Positions 7,605-15,500 of a stretch of DNA of 64,000 nucleotides are shown here, in pieces. The notes beneath the pieces were generated by a model that was given only the letters and a program-made list of their open reading frames with translations, ran no database searches and was not told the DNA's origin. The position numbers and the translations under genes are program-made. How positions within the stretch are numbered: position 1 is the first letter of the stretch; the number at the start of each line of letters is the position of its first letter. This DNA is from Prevotella sp. MA2016 (GTDB lineage: Bacteria; Bacteroidota; Bacteroidia; Bacteroidales; Bacteroidaceae), in assembly GCF_000619825.1 (NCBI RefSeq), contig NZ_JHUW01000006.1, positions 248,001-312,000 of the forward strand. Reading direction: 5' to 3'.

Positions 7605-8372
7605 ATGAGAAAGGCATTGGCATATACTGTGATATTTGCTGCTCTGCAGGTGTTTGTATCTACAGTGGCACAATTGATGTGGACCATGGTGCTGAAGCAC
7701 GATGGCGTGATGAGTACCACAGCAATGATCATCACACTATCAACCTTTAATGTGCTGGCTATGGTATTGTTCCTGGCTACTAAGTGGACTGTGGTGAGTC
7801 GTCACTGGGTTCGCACTCGTCCATGGGCTGTGCTATTCTGGTGTGTGATGGCAGCCATCGGGCTGATTGTGCCATCTGTATGGTTGCAGGAACACATGCC
7901 TGACCTGCCTAACCTGATGGGCGAGGGTGTGGAAGAGATGATGGGTAGTAGGCTGGGCTATGTGGTAGTGGGGCTGCTGGCGCCGCTGGTTGAAGAGATG
8001 GTGTTTCGCGGTGCCATACTGCGCAGTCTGCTCAAGTGGAGCAGCAACCACTGGTTGGCCATCGCCATATCGGCAGGCTTATTTGCCTTGTCGCACTTTA
8101 ATCCGGCACAGATGCCTCATGCTTTTCTTGTTGGATTGTTGTTAGGGTGGATGTACTACCGAACCGATAGTATCGTACCCGGGGTGGTGCTGCATTGGGT
8201 GAACAATTCGATAGCTTATGCTGTATTCAACCTCTCGAAGGCTGCCTACGGCACTGCCGATACTACGCTGGCTCAGTTGGTAGGTGAGGAGCGTGTGCTG
8301 CTGGCTGTGGGGTTCTCGTTGCTGATGCTGCTACCCGCACTCTATCAGCTGAATTTACGCATGAAGAAATAG
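7605..8372 (+). CDS. CPBP-family intramembrane metalloprotease (Abi/CAAX protease type)
   Basis: A 255-residue multi-pass membrane protein. The CPBP signature is complete: the EExxxR motif in VEEMVFRGAILRSLL (about 130), then the FALSHFNP motif (about 165) and the WVNNSI motif (about 200), which supply the Glu, His and Asn ligands of the metal site. Family members are intramembrane endopeptidases related to CAAX prenyl proteases. In bacteria their substrates are mostly unknown, with some roles in peptide maturation or self-immunity. It starts 9 bases after ribF and is followed by a clear terminator, so ribF and this gene form a two-gene unit. No substrate or peptide gene is visible nearby. 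Confidence 0.88.
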   Translation: MRKALAYTVIFAALQVFVSTVAQLMWTMVLKHDGVMSTTAMIITLSTFNVLAMVLFLATKWTVVSRHWVRTRPWAVLFWCVMAAIGLIVPSVWLQEHMPDLPNLMGEGVEEMMGSRLGYVVVGLLAPLVEEMVFRGAILRSLLKWSSNHWLAIAISAGLFALSHFNPAQMPHAFLVGLLLGWMYYRTDSIVPGVVLHWVNNSIAYAVFNLSKAAYGTADTTLAQLVGEERVLLAVGFSLLMLLPALYQLNLRMKK

Positions 8373-8396
8373 ATTTAAAACCAATAGATATTGAAG

Positions 8397-8430
8397 AAGG
8401 CTGCTCCCGATGCGTTCGGAGGCAGCCTTT
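8397..8430 (+). terminator. Terminator after the ribF-CPBP unit
   Basis: Inverted arms AAGGCTGCTCC (8397-8407) and GGAGGCAGCCTT (8418-8429) enclose a loop of about 10 bases. Only a short T run follows, so it may act mainly as a transcript end rather than a strong intrinsic terminator. Confidence 0.6.
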
Positions 8431-8542
8431 ACTTCAGCGTTAGTATTTCCTGAAAATTTGAGAGAAATGTACGAAGCTTCACAGCTTCTCCATCTTAATT
8501 GTTTTACTTGTTTTATTTATAAAGAAAGCATAGAAAAAAATC

Positions 8543-9019
8543 TTATTCAAACAGCGCGGACTGCTCCGTGGCACTCATCTTCAGAGTATCGGTCATGTTC
8601 TCGGCCTGCATGGTGCCAAGGCTGTTAACGGAGTCGGCCTGGTGCTGCTGGTGGAACTTGGCATACGCCTCCTTTGGATCGTCCCATCCGCGGTCCCAAG
8701 GGGCCTGTGCGGCGTTACCCAAAGTAAGAATGATGGCCACCACAGCTGCAGCACGGAACAGTGGCATGAGGCGCTGGGTGATGCTTACCACCTTGGCCTT
8801 AGGCTGCTCTTCCTCGCCTATCATTGCGAGCATACGGGCATCAAAGTCATCGCCCAGCTCGGGCTTCTCCTGCTGTAGCTCAAACAGTGCCTTGTACTGC
8901 TTGAGACTGGCTGGAACATCCTCCTGACTAAAGAAGGTGCGCAAAATGGACTCCTCCTGCAGTGTGGTCTCACACTGCCAGTAGCGCTCCAGTAACTGTT
9001 CGATGTACTTATAATCCAT
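8543..9019 (-). CDS. Small one-pass membrane protein, probable anti-sigma partner
   Basis: A 158-residue protein with a charged helical cytosolic region (1-85), one hydrophobic segment at about 95-110 (LFRAAAVVAIILTLGNAAQ) and a short polar C-terminal tail of about 50 residues. The ATG at 9017-9019 lies inside the end of the ECF sigma gene (11-base overlap), so the two are translationally coupled. A TTG five codons earlier is less likely. I recognise the layout, though not a named family, as the usual partner of Bacteroidota SigH-like ECF factors. No enzymatic motif is visible. Compared with the anti-sigma protein at 4839-5540, the periplasmic tail is much shorter. Confidence 0.6.
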   Translation of the reverse strand: MDYKYIEQLLERYWQCETTLQEESILRTFFSQEDVPASLKQYKALFELQQEKPELGDDFDARMLAMIGEEEQPKAKVVSITQRLMPLFRAAAVVAIILTLGNAAQAPWDRGWDDPKEAYAKFHQQHQADSVNSLGTMQAENMTDTLKMSATEQSALFE

Positions 9020-9527
9020 ATTTCTCGGTTTCAATATATTTTTGTCGGATGGCCTGGCGAGCTCGGAAGATGTTTACCTTTACCTGCTCTTCGCTGATAG
9101 CCATAATCGACGCTATTTCTTTATAACTCTTACCTTCGAACTCGCGCAACTGCATGGCACTGCGTTGTTTCTCTGGCAACTCACTAATCAACTGGCGTAT
9201 CAGCTCGATACGATCGCGCTGCATGGCCTGTTCCTCAGGGTTGGAGGCGTAGCTTTGGTCGGGCTTTTCGTGGTGACCTTCTTCCAGACTCTGATTCTGG
9301 TTTTCTAACTTTCGCATTCTGTCGAGTGCCAGATTGCGGCAGATAGTGAGACAAAAGGCTTCTATCGATTCGATTTCATCCCATGTTTCTCGGCGATTCC
9401 ACACCTTGATCATTGTGTCTTGTACTACATCCTCTGCCTCTGCAGGGTTGAGGGTGATGCGGAGGGCAAGCCTGTAGAGCTCGTTCTTCAGCGGTAAGAT
9501 GTCGTTTTTAAAACTTATCTTTTTCAT
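9009..9527 (-). CDS. ECF RNA polymerase sigma factor
   Basis: A 172-residue ECF sigma. Region 2 is visible as LNPAEAEDVVQDTMIKVWNRRETW (about 26-49; the AEDVVQDT core is diagnostic) with CRNLALDRMRK next. Region 4 is LPEKQRSAMQLREFEGKSYK followed by EIASIMAISEEQVKVNIFRAR. The protein lacks region 1 and region 3. It directs polymerase to its own promoter set, probably under the control of the overlapping downstream membrane protein. It begins 79 bases after argB; the spacer holds a TAACTTTTG sequence one base longer than the -7 consensus, so an independent promoter is possible but weak. Confidence 0.9.
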   Translation of the reverse strand: MKKISFKNDILPLKNELYRLALRITLNPAEAEDVVQDTMIKVWNRRETWDEIESIEAFCLTICRNLALDRMRKLENQNQSLEEGHHEKPDQSYASNPEEQAMQRDRIELIRQLISELPEKQRSAMQLREFEGKSYKEIASIMAISEEQVKVNIFRARQAIRQKYIETEKYGL

Positions 9528-9606
9528 CCTCTCTTATTATATGACGATTAGCCTGGGGCAAAAGTTACAAGTAAAACAATATTTTTCTCTTTTTTTTCTG
9601 TGTACC

Positions 9607-10380
9607 TCAAAATATCTGTGTACCACTCTGTCCGTCGATGGCTGTGGCCAGGGTAATGATGACCCTGCTCACACCAGCATCGATGGCATTCAGCGCATTT
9701 TCTATCTTTGGCAGCATGCCGCCACTGATGGTGCCATCGGCCTTATAGTGCTCAAAGTCGGCACGGGTGATGGTGGGAATGACCGAATTGTCATCATCGG
9801 GATTTCTCAGCACACCTTTTTTCTCAAAACTATAGATGAGTGTTACATCGTAGAATGGGGCCAAGGCTTTGGCTGTTTCGCTGGCGATGGTGTCGGCATT
9901 GGTGTTAAGGATGTGGCCTTCTCCATCGTGGGTCAGGGGTGCCATCACAGGGGTGATACCACTCTCGATAAGATGGCTAAGCATCTGCCCGTCGGCTTTA
10001 TCCACGTCGCCTACAAAGCCAAAATCTATGCCATCTTTGATGGGGCGTTTGTGGCTCCTGATGACATTGATATCGGCGCCTGTCAGGCCTAAGGCATTTA
10101 CGCCATTGGCCTGAAGGCGGGCCACCAGACTCTTGTTGACCAGTCCACCATAAACCATGGTAACCACGCTGAGCATATCGGCATCGGTGATGCGGCGACC
10201 GCCCACCATCTTTGATTCTATGCCCAAACTGGCTGCCACCTGTGTTGCACGGCGCCCACCACCATGGATGAGCACTTTCTTGCCTTCGATGGCACTGAAG
10301 TCCTTGAGTAGTTGGGTTAACTGCGTCTCATCTTCTACCACAGCGCCACCTACTTTTACGATTGTTAGTTTCTGTTTCAT
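9607..10380 (-). CDS. argB: Acetylglutamate kinase
   Basis: A 257-residue amino-acid kinase that phosphorylates N-acetyl-L-glutamate (or the acetylated glutamate used by Bacteroidota), the second step of arginine synthesis. Family motifs are visible: VKVGGAVVE near the N-terminus (phosphate loop and catalytic Lys), VLIHGGGRRATQ (about 36-47), GLTGADINVI in the middle, INADT-type LNTNADTIA (about 163-171) and SGGMLPKIENALNAI near the C-terminus. Length is normal for the unregulated short form. It is the last gene of the tightly spaced minus-strand run, 25 bases after the RelA/SpoT gene. No other arginine biosynthesis gene is beside it, although speA (arginine use) is in the same run. Confidence 0.95.
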   Translation of the reverse strand: MKQKLTIVKVGGAVVEDETQLTQLLKDFSAIEGKKVLIHGGGRRATQVAASLGIESKMVGGRRITDADMLSVVTMVYGGLVNKSLVARLQANGVNALGLTGADINVIRSHKRPIKDGIDFGFVGDVDKADGQMLSHLIESGITPVMAPLTHDGEGHILNTNADTIASETAKALAPFYDVTLIYSFEKKGVLRNPDDDNSVIPTITRADFEHYKADGTISGGMLPKIENALNAIDAGVSRVIITLATAIDGQSGTQIF

Positions 10381-10405
10381 TTATATATCATTTGTATCAA
10401 AACTA

Positions 10406-11449
10406 CTACTGGCCAATAGCTGAATATTGCTTTGTCATGGCATCGGCCAGCAGCGTGTTACTTTCATTGGCACCGTAAAGGGTGTCGTAAATCAGTTTCA
10501 CATCCTCGCGACTGCCACCGTTCTTCAGGGCGTACACCACACAGAGGTTCTGCAGACCGACTGTTTCAGACAGGATGTCAAGATCGGTTACAGCCAGTTG
10601 TGACAGTGCCAGCTGATAAGCTGTATCGCTCAGTTCGTCAACCATCGCCTGCACCTGTCCTAGCGACTCCATTCCGAAATGCTCAAGCACCGGCAGGAAT
10701 GGCATGAGTGAGGCTGGGAACAGTTCTGCCTGATTAACGGCAGCTATGCGCTGGTTGAGTCTATCGAATGGTCGCAACTCAAGATAGCTTCTGAAAGAGT
10801 CGGTAGAAAGTGATACCTCGCCCAGATTACCCGACTTGACCAGAGCTTGTACTTGACGCCTATACTCGGTCATGGTGGTACGCAGGCGACTGAACTCGTC
10901 ATCAGCAAGCTCGAGCATACCAGCCAGGCGACTGAACTGACGACGGAACTGTGGGGGTAGTTTGACTGCTCCTTTGTAACCAATGTCGTGCTCGATGGCT
11001 GACCACGTGTGTTGCAGTGCGGTGCGTATCTGTATCTCGAACGGGATACTTCCCTCTTTCAGCGTGCAAATGTAGTGCAGTGAGTTATATCCAAAACTGG
11101 TAAGCTCGTGCAGTTTTCGCTTATCGACAGAGTTACCCCAGTCGACATTGAACAACTGACTCACGATGGCTGCTACCTTATCAACATCATCGGTATAGAA
11201 GGTTACGATGCGCAAGCCAACCAAATCGGTGATGTCGTTTAGTGTGTGGTATTTCTCACCTTTGCGCTCTAACTTACCAGCAAATGAAGCCTCGGTTTTT
11301 ACGCGGTGCTCTATGCTGTTAAGTTCGATACCCTGATGTGACAGCGTATTCTGCAGCAACTCGAAAACCTGTTTGTCGAGCTGTAGCAATTGTGGCTGCA
11401 GGTCTCTGAAGTCCTGCAGCAATGCTTCGCAATGGGGCGACAGTCGCAT
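10406..11449 (-). CDS. RelA/SpoT-domain protein, small alarmone synthetase type
   Basis: A 347-residue protein. Residues about 30-180 form a RelA/SpoT nucleotidyltransferase domain. It has a Ser/Lys/Arg stretch (SFAGKLERKG), the DLVGLRIVTFY block, TSFGYNSLHY and FEIQIRTALQHTWSAIEHD followed by GYKG, which are the ATP, GTP and Mg contacts of (p)ppGpp synthetases. There is no HD hydrolase domain and no TGS/ACT regulatory region. The C-terminal 160 residues are helical and not recognised. The likely role is pyrophosphate transfer from ATP to GDP/GTP, but some stand-alone RelA/SpoT proteins are toxins with other nucleotide targets. Its ATG shares one base with the stop of the STAS gene (TAATG), so it is translationally coupled to the partner-switching genes. 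Confidence 0.85.
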   Translation of the reverse strand: MRLSPHCEALLQDFRDLQPQLLQLDKQVFELLQNTLSHQGIELNSIEHRVKTEASFAGKLERKGEKYHTLNDITDLVGLRIVTFYTDDVDKVAAIVSQLFNVDWGNSVDKRKLHELTSFGYNSLHYICTLKEGSIPFEIQIRTALQHTWSAIEHDIGYKGAVKLPPQFRRQFSRLAGMLELADDEFSRLRTTMTEYRRQVQALVKSGNLGEVSLSTDSFRSYLELRPFDRLNQRIAAVNQAELFPASLMPFLPVLEHFGMESLGQVQAMVDELSDTAYQLALSQLAVTDLDILSETVGLQNLCVVYALKNGGSREDVKLIYDTLYGANESNTLLADAMTKQYSAIGQ

Positions 11450-11751
11450 TATTTAAACTCAAAGAGGTTAATGAAGCCTGTCATGGCAAAAACTTGGCGC
11501 AGGTCCTCGTTCAAGCCGCGCAGGAAAACATGACTACCCTTTGGCTTAGCTGCCTTTAAGAGGGCAAGGAACAGGCGCAGTCCACTAGATGAGATATACT
11601 CAAGTGCAGAACAGTCAAGGATAATGTCGTGACCATCACACTCATAGAGTGGGGCCATACTCTTTTCTACCTCGGCCGATGCTGCTGTGTCAAGACGGCC
11701 TTCGAAGTACATTACGTAGTTCTTCTCTTCTTCTTTAAATGTTGTTTTCAT
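11449..11751 (-). CDS. STAS-domain anti-sigma factor antagonist
   Basis: A 100-residue single STAS domain of the SpoIIAA/RsbV type. The regulatory phosphorylation site region is ALEYISSSGLRLFLAL (about 49-64), with the conserved Ser in the I-S-S-S-G-L motif. In partner switching, an HATPase kinase phosphorylates this Ser, a SpoIIE/PP2C phosphatase removes the phosphate, and the unphosphorylated form binds the kinase or another target. Both enzymatic activities are present on the protein encoded 9 bases upstream. The gene overlaps the RelA/SpoT gene by one base. There is no SigB-like sigma factor next to it, so the output is unclear. Confidence 0.92.
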   Translation of the reverse strand: MKTTFKEEEKNYVMYFEGRLDTAASAEVEKSMAPLYECDGHDIILDCSALEYISSSGLRLFLALLKAAKPKGSHVFLRGLNEDLRQVFAMTGFINLFEFK

Positions 11752-11760
11752 AATTAATAA

Positions 11761-14184
11761 TTATTTAGTGAGTTTTTTACGGAGCGTGAGTACGTTCTTG
11801 CCGTCCACGCGCTCATAGTTAATGGTATCCATAATCTGACGGATAAGGTGTATTCCCAGTCCGCCAATCCCTCGTTCCTCAGCCGTTAAGGTGGTATCAA
11901 CCTCGGCTTTGGCTGTTGGGTCAAAAGGTGTGCCGCTATCGCTGATGACGAACTTTAAGCGCTCGTCGTTCATCTGGGCATCAATATCTACATTACCTGT
12001 TACACCAGTGGGGTAGGCATAGTTCATGACGTTGACTACAGCCTCCTCGATGGCCAGGTTCAGTTTCATCGTGGTACTCATATCGTAGCCGGCAGCCTCG
12101 CACACCTCGTCAACGAAGCCGTTAAGCTGTGGTATGGTCTGCACATCGTTGGGTAGGGTGATATGGTTCTGGTAGCGTATGTCAAGCTGTTGCTTGCTGT
12201 ATTGTACTGCCAGCAAGGTGAGGTCGTCGCTCTGTTCAGCATCGCCAACAAAAGAGTGAACTGCCTGTTTCATTTGGTCGATGATGGCGTGGGGGGCACA
12301 ACCACCCTTACCCTGAATGCTACGTATCTGTTTCATAATGCGGTCCATGCCAAATTGTTTGTGATGAGAATCTTCTGCTTCGGTCAGTCCGTCGGTATAG
12401 AGGAAAATAGTGGTGTGTGGTTTAATCACCGTTTCTTGCGCACTGAATTTCCATCCAGGCATAACACCAACAGGGATGTTTGAATCGCAAGGCAATTCGC
12501 CAACCTGAATAATCTCTTCAAATCTTACGAGCAGTGGTGAATCGTGTCCAGCATTGCTATAGCGTAAGCGACCTGTAGGAAGGTCGAGCACACCTACTAG
12601 TAGTGTTACAAACATGTTGGAGTCGTTGCCTTCTGCCATAGCATCGTTGATGGTGGTGATAATGCGGTCTGGTGCAGCCTCGTGGGCCGAAACGGTGCGG
12701 AACTGAGCACGTGTTACTGCCATTACCAACGAGGCAGGAACACCCTTGCCACTTACGTCGCCGATACAGAAGAACAGTTTCTCGTCGCGGATATAGAAGT
12801 CGAACAAGTCGCCACCAACCGATTTGGCAGGTGTCAGCTCGCCATAGATGTCGATATCGTTACGATCTGGATAAGGCGGGAAGATCTTGGGTAGCATAGA
12901 CATCTGGATATCGCTGGCTACGCGCAATTCACTCTCGATAGAAGCCTTCGAAGCGGTGGTGGTTTTCAGCTCTTCTATGTATTTAGACAGTGATTGCTGC
13001 ATATCATCGAATGCGTCGCGTAGTCGGCTTATCTCGTCGTGTGAGGTAAACTCGGGTAGGGCTACATCAAAGTTACCTTGAGATATCTCGTATGCTTTGT
13101 CTGACAAGAGAGCAAGCGGTTTAAGTTGCCAGCGCATGATATAGAACAGGGCACCAGTGATAGCTGCCAGCAAAACGGCTAGAAGAAGGAGCATGTAGGC
13201 TCGCAATTGGTTAGGCTGTTCCAGAATCTTATACTCTGGCAGGGTGAAGCACACCGACCATTGCACTCGGGGGACAGGGGCGTAATAAACGATGGAACTG
13301 GAGAAATCATACTGAGTAGTATCATTCTGTAGCAAGCCCGACATATCGACAGTATCTGTGCCTCGTTGCCACGTCAGCATATTTCTGGTCATGTCGAGAT
13401 ATGTGGAATCGTGCTGTTGGTGCGCTTGTTCTATTACGTTTATTGATTGTATCCAGTCTTGGTCGGGGTGACACACATACTGTGAGTCGCGGCCTACTAC
13501 AAAGACACTTGAATAAGAGTAAGGTTTGGCTTGCTCGCATAGGTTCTGAACCCAGTCGAGCGACACGTCAGCGCATAGCACAGCATAGGTGTGGCCAGTC
13601 TTATCGTGGAGCGGCATGGAGTAAGTGACCATGGCACGCTTGGTTGACATGGAGTCAATATACGGTAGGCACCAGTAGCCTGTATCAAGTTTGTTTGTGT
13701 AAATCCAGTTACTATCTGTCTCCAGATAGCAGAAATCATTTTCCGGACCGCCAATCTCGTCTTCTTCGAAGGTGTTTTCGGGGGTGCGATAAATGGTTGG
13801 CGCAAAATAGCGTCCGTGGTTCTCGAAGTAGTTTTCTTCGTAGAGCAACGTCACAGCAGCAATGTCGCTGTTTGCCTCAATAAGGTGCTGCATTAGTGTG
13901 TTGCATAGTGTCTCATGCGGCGCAAACATGTCGGCATAGGAGGCAGCGGTATTCAGGGCTGTCTCGACGTTAGATAATCGATTGTTGATGACTTTGATGG
14001 CACTTTCCATTGAACGTCCGGCCTGACGATTCACCTCTTCTACTACCATGCCACGTACATAGGTCATTTGCCAGATGCCTGCAGTGAGCATGATGACAGT
14101 AACTACTGCGAGCACAATGGCTGTTGTGCGCATCGTCACCGTTTGGTTCAGGAGTTTGAAGATATTGGCTATTGCTTGTTTCAT
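11761..14184 (-). CDS. Membrane sensor with HAMP, SpoIIE phosphatase and RsbW-like ATPase domains
   Basis: An 807-residue protein with two transmembrane segments (about 20-38 and 332-352) around a roughly 290-residue periplasmic sensor of Cache type. A HAMP linker (about 353-405, ending SRLRDAFDDMQQSL) and a coiled coil follow. The PP2C/SpoIIE phosphatase domain (about 435-640) shows GGDLFDF, IGDVSGKGVPASLVMA, NAGHDSPLL and LYTDGLTEAED, with its metal-binding Asp residues. The GHKL ATPase domain (about 670-800) shows LNLAIEEAVVNVMNYAY (N box), ISDSGTPFDP (G1) and GGLGIHLIRQIMD (G2). Kinase and opposing phosphatase are thus fused, as in some spirochaete and cyanobacterial partner switches. It should read a periplasmic signal and set the phosphorylation state of the STAS protein encoded 9 bases downstream. 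The signal is unknown. Confidence 0.93.
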   Translation of the reverse strand: MKQAIANIFKLLNQTVTMRTTAIVLAVVTVIMLTAGIWQMTYVRGMVVEEVNRQAGRSMESAIKVINNRLSNVETALNTAASYADMFAPHETLCNTLMQHLIEANSDIAAVTLLYEENYFENHGRYFAPTIYRTPENTFEEDEIGGPENDFCYLETDSNWIYTNKLDTGYWCLPYIDSMSTKRAMVTYSMPLHDKTGHTYAVLCADVSLDWVQNLCEQAKPYSYSSVFVVGRDSQYVCHPDQDWIQSINVIEQAHQQHDSTYLDMTRNMLTWQRGTDTVDMSGLLQNDTTQYDFSSSIVYYAPVPRVQWSVCFTLPEYKILEQPNQLRAYMLLLLAVLLAAITGALFYIMRWQLKPLALLSDKAYEISQGNFDVALPEFTSHDEISRLRDAFDDMQQSLSKYIEELKTTTASKASIESELRVASDIQMSMLPKIFPPYPDRNDIDIYGELTPAKSVGGDLFDFYIRDEKLFFCIGDVSGKGVPASLVMAVTRAQFRTVSAHEAAPDRIITTINDAMAEGNDSNMFVTLLVGVLDLPTGRLRYSNAGHDSPLLVRFEEIIQVGELPCDSNIPVGVMPGWKFSAQETVIKPHTTIFLYTDGLTEAEDSHHKQFGMDRIMKQIRSIQGKGGCAPHAIIDQMKQAVHSFVGDAEQSDDLTLLAVQYSKQQLDIRYQNHITLPNDVQTIPQLNGFVDEVCEAAGYDMSTTMKLNLAIEEAVVNVMNYAYPTGVTGNVDIDAQMNDERLKFVISDSGTPFDPTAKAEVDTTLTAEERGIGGLGIHLIRQIMDTINYERVDGKNVLTLRKKLTK

Positions 14185-14203
14185 GAGCAGTTGTATTATA
14201 GTT

Positions 14204-15475
14204 TTATTCGTTGCGTTTTAGGTTTGCATAGGCTTGGCCCATCAGTATCAAATCGCCATCATGCATGATACTCACATCGATGCCCTTTTGGAATATCATG
14301 ACGATATCTGAACCACCAAACTGGAAGAAGCCCATCTCGTCGCCACGTTTGAGTTGCTGCCCCACATGGAGGGATGGAATCCAGTTGACGCTACATATTT
14401 GTGACATACCTACCGGTAGCATGGCCACCAAGCCATATTTCTCTGTTTCGATGATGGCGCAGGCACGTGTCTCAACCATTTGGAAGCCGAGATCGTTTAC
14501 ATAATAGTAAAGTTTCTCGTCGTTATCCCAGAGTGTATAGCCGCCGCCTGCCGATACACCAGGTATCTTGCGTAACTCTTTAAGCACACCATCCACAGGT
14601 GCGTGGTAGCGGTGATAGCAGTTTACATCAAGGAAGGTATGGGTGAGTGTGCCCCCGGCAAAGGAGTCTTTATATTGCGAGTCGTTGCCAATAAGCTGGG
14701 CTATATCTGATATCTTAGCTGTCTTTATCTGCAAGTCCTGTGGGTAAAGCAGCTGATTGTTGTCGTCAATCTTCCATGTCTGCTTGGGCCATGAGTCAGC
14801 AGGTGCTATCACATCTGCATCTGCAATGGGGCGCATGTCGGGCGAAGCCAACTTGCGAGAAAAGAACTCGTTGTAGGTGCGCCACAGGTTTCCTTCGCCA
14901 TACCATCCTTCTGTTAAACCCCATTCGGGGTCGTTTTTCACCATATTATAATAGGTGTCGTTCCAACTGGCTTCGGTGTCTAGGAACTCGGCCCAGCAGT
15001 TGCTGTAGGTTGATAGCCATGAGGCAAAAGGCTCTATGAACTCTACTGTTGGGTAGAAGTATCCCCGGTCTCGCAGTTCGTCGAGCGGTTGATCGACGAT
15101 GAACCAGAAATAGCCTATTCCTTGGTCGGTTCGTCCGTAGAGTGAACGGCCATAGTCGCTGGGAGCTTGATGAATCATCACATCCCAAGGCAACTGACGT
15201 ACATTCCAGTCAATGAAATCATAGAACTCGCTGAGCGTCTGTGCCGGGTTGTAGCGGCGGTCAGGATTTATCTCGGCCGCTTGGGCTATCGCATGCTCAA
15301 GAAGTGACTTAATCTCGGCATTGTTGTTACATATATCTATCAGTGCTTGAGCGGCCTCAGTACGCTGATGTTCTGGAGTAGGGGTAACTATAGGTGCATC
15401 ATAATTGGTACACGCTGTGAACAGCATGCTGCAGAATAAGGTGGCTGACAATAGCCAAAGATTAAGTTTCTTCAT
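14204..15475 (-). CDS. Exported phosphatidylserine-decarboxylase-like lipoprotein
   Basis: A 423-residue protein whose first residues form a lipoprotein signal (LFCSMLFTAC, Cys about 22). The C-terminal half carries the PSD core: YNEFFSRKLASPDMRPIAD (about 208-226), YHRYHAPVDGVL (about 290-301) and the self-cleavage region FQFGGSDIVMIF (about 390-401). The serine that becomes the pyruvoyl group is present, but LGST is replaced by GGSD. Residues about 60-200 resemble the extra N-terminal domain found on some PSD relatives that decarboxylate amino acids, such as fungal PsiD. True PSD works on the cytosolic membrane face, so an exported lipoprotein version probably has another substrate or place of action. 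It lies 25 bases after speA and 19 before the SpoIIE gene. Confidence 0.8.
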   Translation of the reverse strand: MKKLNLWLLSATLFCSMLFTACTNYDAPIVTPTPEHQRTEAAQALIDICNNNAEIKSLLEHAIAQAAEINPDRRYNPAQTLSEFYDFIDWNVRQLPWDVMIHQAPSDYGRSLYGRTDQGIGYFWFIVDQPLDELRDRGYFYPTVEFIEPFASWLSTYSNCWAEFLDTEASWNDTYYNMVKNDPEWGLTEGWYGEGNLWRTYNEFFSRKLASPDMRPIADADVIAPADSWPKQTWKIDDNNQLLYPQDLQIKTAKISDIAQLIGNDSQYKDSFAGGTLTHTFLDVNCYHRYHAPVDGVLKELRKIPGVSAGGGYTLWDNDEKLYYYVNDLGFQMVETRACAIIETEKYGLVAMLPVGMSQICSVNWIPSLHVGQQLKRGDEMGFFQFGGSDIVMIFQKGIDVSIMHDGDLILMGQAYANLKRNE

Positions 15476-15500
15476 AGTCGTTCCTGTTTACGTTTTTTAT

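Noticed and set aside
8410..8628. 72-codon open frame over the CPBP terminator
   Set aside because: Begins inside the terminator hairpin and overlaps the end of the minus-strand anti-sigma gene.
9590..9624. Direct repeat CTGTGTACC at the argB end
   Set aside because: Only two 9-base copies, one of them coding; too short to support a site.
9499..10092. 197-codon open frame opposite argB
   Set aside because: Overlaps argB and the sigma gene start; no family resemblance.
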